NCBI RefSeq assembly: GCF_014196915.1
Contig: NZ_JACIEP010000015.1
Span: 1 to 64,000, forward strand
Direction of reading: 5' to 3'
DNA: 64,000 nucleotides
DNA from: Dysgonomonas hofstadii
Lineage (GTDB): Bacteria; Bacteroidota; Bacteroidia; Bacteroidales; Dysgonomonadaceae
The notes beneath the pieces are model-generated. The model ran no database searches. It saw only the letters and a program-made list of their open reading frames with translations, and was not told where the DNA came from. The position numbers and the translations under genes are program-made. Positions 62,185 to 64,000 of the stretch are shown in pieces. Each line of letters starts with the position of its first letter. Position 1 is the stretch's first letter.

Positions 62185-62889
62185 ATGAAAACAAATTGCT
62201 TTATTCTGATTACTCTTATTTTTGCCTTCAACGCTTGTTCTTCATCGGCGCAAACGTCTGGCAGTAAAAGGAATGTATCGAATTTCAGTAGCATATCAGT
62301 TAGCGGGGGAATAGATGTGAATTTCACACAGTCTAATAAATATACCGCCGAAATCGAGACCGATGCAGAGAATTTGCCTAATGTGGAAATTGAAGTCAAA
62401 GACGGAACACTGGAAATAAAAAGGAAAAAAGGAACACAGTTCAAACGAAACACAAAAGTATTAGTATATGTCTCTGCTCCTACGTTGGAGAAGTTAGCCA
62501 TGTCGGGCGGATCGGATGTCAATATAAAAGATTTATCTACTAACAAACTCTTTTCAGTAGCAGCATCGGGTGGTGCCGATCTCGATATAGAGAAACTTTC
62601 GGTATCGGAGTGCAAGCTGGCCTTCTCGGGTGGTGCCGACTGCGACATAAAAATGCTTAAAGCTAAAGATGTTCAGTTATCGTTTTCGGGAGGTAGCGAC
62701 GGTGAGATACACCTTGATGTGGAAAAACTTACTGCTGCGGCAAGTGGCGGAGCTGACCTGGAATTGAGCGGGAAAGTGCAGAAAGCCTCTGTTGCAGCCA
62801 GCGGAGGATCGGACGTAAACATTAGAAATTTGTCGGGAGGCGACATTAGCACTTCCAAATCGGGAGGAGGAAGTATCAAGAAGAACTAA
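62185..62889 (+). CDS. GIN-domain (DUF2807) protein
   Basis: A 234-residue exported protein (LILITLIFAFNAC lipobox-like AC, then SSSAQTSG). The mature part is a right-handed beta-solenoid: the motif SGGxDxxI repeats about seven times (VSGGIDVNF, MSGGSDVNI, ASGGADLDI, FSGGADCDI, FSGGSDGEI, ASGGADLEL, ASGGSDVNI). This is the DUF2807/GIN auto-transporter-adhesin-head-like family. It is 52 bases after the DUF4097 gene, and both belong to the sigma operon. Function unknown. Confidence 0.88.
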   Translation: MKTNCFILITLIFAFNACSSSAQTSGSKRNVSNFSSISVSGGIDVNFTQSNKYTAEIETDAENLPNVEIEVKDGTLEIKRKKGTQFKRNTKVLVYVSAPTLEKLAMSGGSDVNIKDLSTNKLFSVAASGGADLDIEKLSVSECKLAFSGGADCDIKMLKAKDVQLSFSGGSDGEIHLDVEKLTAAASGGADLELSGKVQKASVAASGGSDVNIRNLSGGDISTSKSGGGSIKKN

Positions 62890-62945
62890 AATATATAATT
62901 GTATCTTTCCATATTCCGTTAAGGAAATCCATTTTGAATAATAAG

Positions 62946-63105
62946 AAAAGAGGTTGTCCCAAAAGTAAGATTACACTATCAAAGTGTTACTTCCCTTTGT
63001 CATTCTGAGTGCAACGAAGAATCCCGACCCTCCGGAAACGAGATGTTTCACTCCGTTCAACATGACAAAGAGATAATAAAAATTACTTTTTAGACAGCCT
63101 CTTTA
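62946..63105. mobile_element. MITE-like element with terminal inverted repeats
   Basis: A left end AAAAGAGGTTGTCCCAAAAG (62946 onward, to GTAA at 62968) and a right end from 63083 to 63104, whose reverse complement is AAAGAGGCTGTCTAAAAAG with GTAA, form imperfect terminal repeats of about 22 bases. They flank about 114 bases without a gene. The ends look like those of IS1182-type insertion sequences in Bacteroidota (from memory). A GTCAT repeat (62997-63069) lies inside. The right end overlaps the stop codon of the last gene. No clear target duplication is seen. Confidence 0.65.
62997..63069. repeat. GTCAT palindromic dispersed repeat, copy 3
   Basis: TTTGTCATTCTGAGTGCAACG at the left and CGTTCAACATGACAAAG at the right form inverted ends around a GC-rich middle (CCCGACCCTCCGG). 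This is the canonical Bacteroidota form of the repeat. It sits within the MITE-like element. Confidence 0.8.
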
Positions 63106-64000
63106 TTTATAAGATCTCTGGTCATTTCCTTCAATATAATTCAGGAATGCCGTATTCACCATCCTGTTACCTCCCGGAGTAGGATAATTTCCCGAGAAGT
63201 ACCAGTCTCCCTTATGGTTCGGACTGGCTTTATGCAGGTTCTCTATACTCTGGAAAACAAGTTCGATCTCGGCCTTCGTATCCTTCGGAGTGAGCATTTC
63301 CGCCATTTTAGCAGAAATCTCGTCATCGGAAAACGGAGCGTAGATCTCTTTTACATAGTTTACGATCTCTTCTTTCGGTTTGCCCTTTTGCGCCAGGGAT
63401 TTGCAGTATACTTCGTCTATCACATCCTGCATTCCCCTTTCTTTCAATAGCTCTATCGCTGCCCTGAATGCCGCGAATTCGCTCATACGCGACATATCTA
63501 TCCCATAACAATCGGGATAGCGTATCTGAGGAGAAGAAGAAACGATTACGATCTTTTTAGGGTGTATGCGGTCAAGTATCTTGATAATACTTTGTTTGAG
63601 GGTCGTACCTCGTACAATGCTGTCATCGATAACCACAAGATTGTCTTCACCCGGAAGAACCGAGCCGTAAGTAACATCGTATACGTGCGCGGCCAGATCG
63701 TCACGACTGCTATCCTGCGCAATAAATGTGCGAAGTTTAATATCTTTTATTACGACTTTCTCTGTTCGTACCCGCATCGATAAGATGTTATCAAGCTCAT
63801 CCTCAGTTATAGAAGACCCCTTTTCCGATATTTTACGGAGCTTCACCTCATTCATATATTTATTGAAAGCTTCGGTCATGCCAAAAAAAGCAACTTCGGC
63901 CGTATTCGGGATAAAAGAGAAGACCGTGTGCTGAACATCTGAGTCGATCGCCTTCAATATCTGGGGAAGCAGAAGCTCCCCTAGCTTTTTACGTTCATTA
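63103..64000 (-). CDS. Amidophosphoribosyltransferase family protein, 3' part
   Basis: The C-terminal 299 residues of a PurF-type enzyme; the gene continues past the window's right end, as the frame is open to base 64000 (NERKKLGELLLPQILKAID). The PRPP-binding motif VVIDDSIVRGTTL is clear, and the enzyme uses glutamine nitrogen on PRPP in purine synthesis. The start of the glutaminase domain is not in the window, so it could be PurF or a paralogue; its C-terminus (GDWYFSGNYPTPGGNRM) fits the second, longer Bacteroidota form. The stop codon overlaps the MITE-like end. Confidence 0.88.
   Translation of the reverse strand, partial: NERKKLGELLLPQILKAIDSDVQHTVFSFIPNTAEVAFFGMTEAFNKYMNEVKLRKISEKGSSITEDELDNILSMRVRTEKVVIKDIKLRTFIAQDSSRDDLAAHVYDVTYGSVLPGEDNLVVIDDSIVRGTTLKQSIIKILDRIHPKKIVIVSSSPQIRYPDCYGIDMSRMSEFAAFRAAIELLKERGMQDVIDEVYCKSLAQKGKPKEEIVNYVKEIYAPFSDDEISAKMAEMLTPKDTKAEIELVFQSIENLHKASPNHKGDWYFSGNYPTPGGNRMVNTAFLNYIEGNDQRSYK

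Noticed and set aside
1-64000. CRISPR array, tRNA or rRNA gene
   Set aside because: No evenly spaced short direct repeats, no cloverleaf with a CCA-end stem and no conserved rRNA segment were noticed on reading both strands. A tRNAscan or Infernal run would settle this.

Overview
The window looks like chromosomal DNA of a Bacteroidota bacterium, most likely order Bacteroidales and perhaps Dysgonomonas-like (the genus is a guess). Several things support this: moderate-to-low GC, start codons without Shine-Dalgarno sequences, many promoter elements of the Bacteroidota type (TAnnTTTG, sometimes with TTTG 18-20 bases upstream), and Bacteroidota-typical families (DUF4831, DUF2795, DUF6132, GIN-domain and DUF4097 proteins, an FtsH with a poly-Gly linker, the rsfS-ftsH-cdsA order). 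No rRNA, tRNA, CRISPR array, phage or complete insertion sequence was found.

Layout. Bases 1-9500: ffh, a cupin, a methyltransferase, a transaldolase-like aldolase, and a leftward operon of a MarR regulator, a four-domain CoA-disulfide reductase fusion, two small membrane proteins and an exported thioredoxin. Bases 9500-31700: mostly housekeeping, with polyprenyl diphosphate synthase, cdsA, ftsH, rsfS, miaA, plsC, a LysM/periplasmic-binding-fold protein, an outer-membrane barrel, a cobalamin adenosyltransferase, gltX, waaA, an FkbM-type methyltransferase, uvrA and polA. Bases 32243-45350: the most unusual region. Seven tandem paralogues of a large multi-spanning membrane protein resembling PTPS-related (PF10131-like) GT-C glycosyltransferases lie in one tightly packed operon, followed by a two-helix membrane protein, a YqaA/DedA-type protein and a lipoprotein. 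The third paralogue and the lipoprotein are frameshifted. Bases 45358-52700: an orphan barstar-like protein, a radical SAM enzyme, a quinone-reductase-like flavoprotein, an ECF sigma module, a choloylglycine-hydrolase-family enzyme and guaA. Bases 52800-64000: an XRE/membrane-protein pair with a candidate operator, a PhnA-like protein, a metallo-beta-lactamase-fold hydrolase, a CYTH protein, a second ECF sigma operon that ends in two repetitive beta-rich surface-type proteins, and the 3' part of an amidophosphoribosyltransferase.

How the genes may work together. The seven GT-C-like proteins share an extracytoplasmic Asp/His motif and a C-terminal beta-type tail. They are probably polyprenyl-phosphate-sugar-dependent transferases that decorate a surface glycan, with the DedA-like protein possibly handling the lipid carrier. 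WaaA and PlsC also serve envelope lipids. The MarR operon joins persulfide and CoA-disulfide chemistry to an exported thioredoxin. The two sigma modules probably answer envelope stress.

Non-coding structure is rich. A roughly 200-base repeat occurs once at 45.9 kb and twice, head to head, at 56.5-56.95 kb; its two hairpins change sequence in a compensatory way between copies. There are three GTCAT...ATGAC palindromic repeats, one of them inside a MITE-like element that abuts the last gene. Three strong hairpins separate two convergent genes at 50.9-51.1 kb. Two short ORFs (38 and 46 codons) and one truncated methyltransferase relic are also described.
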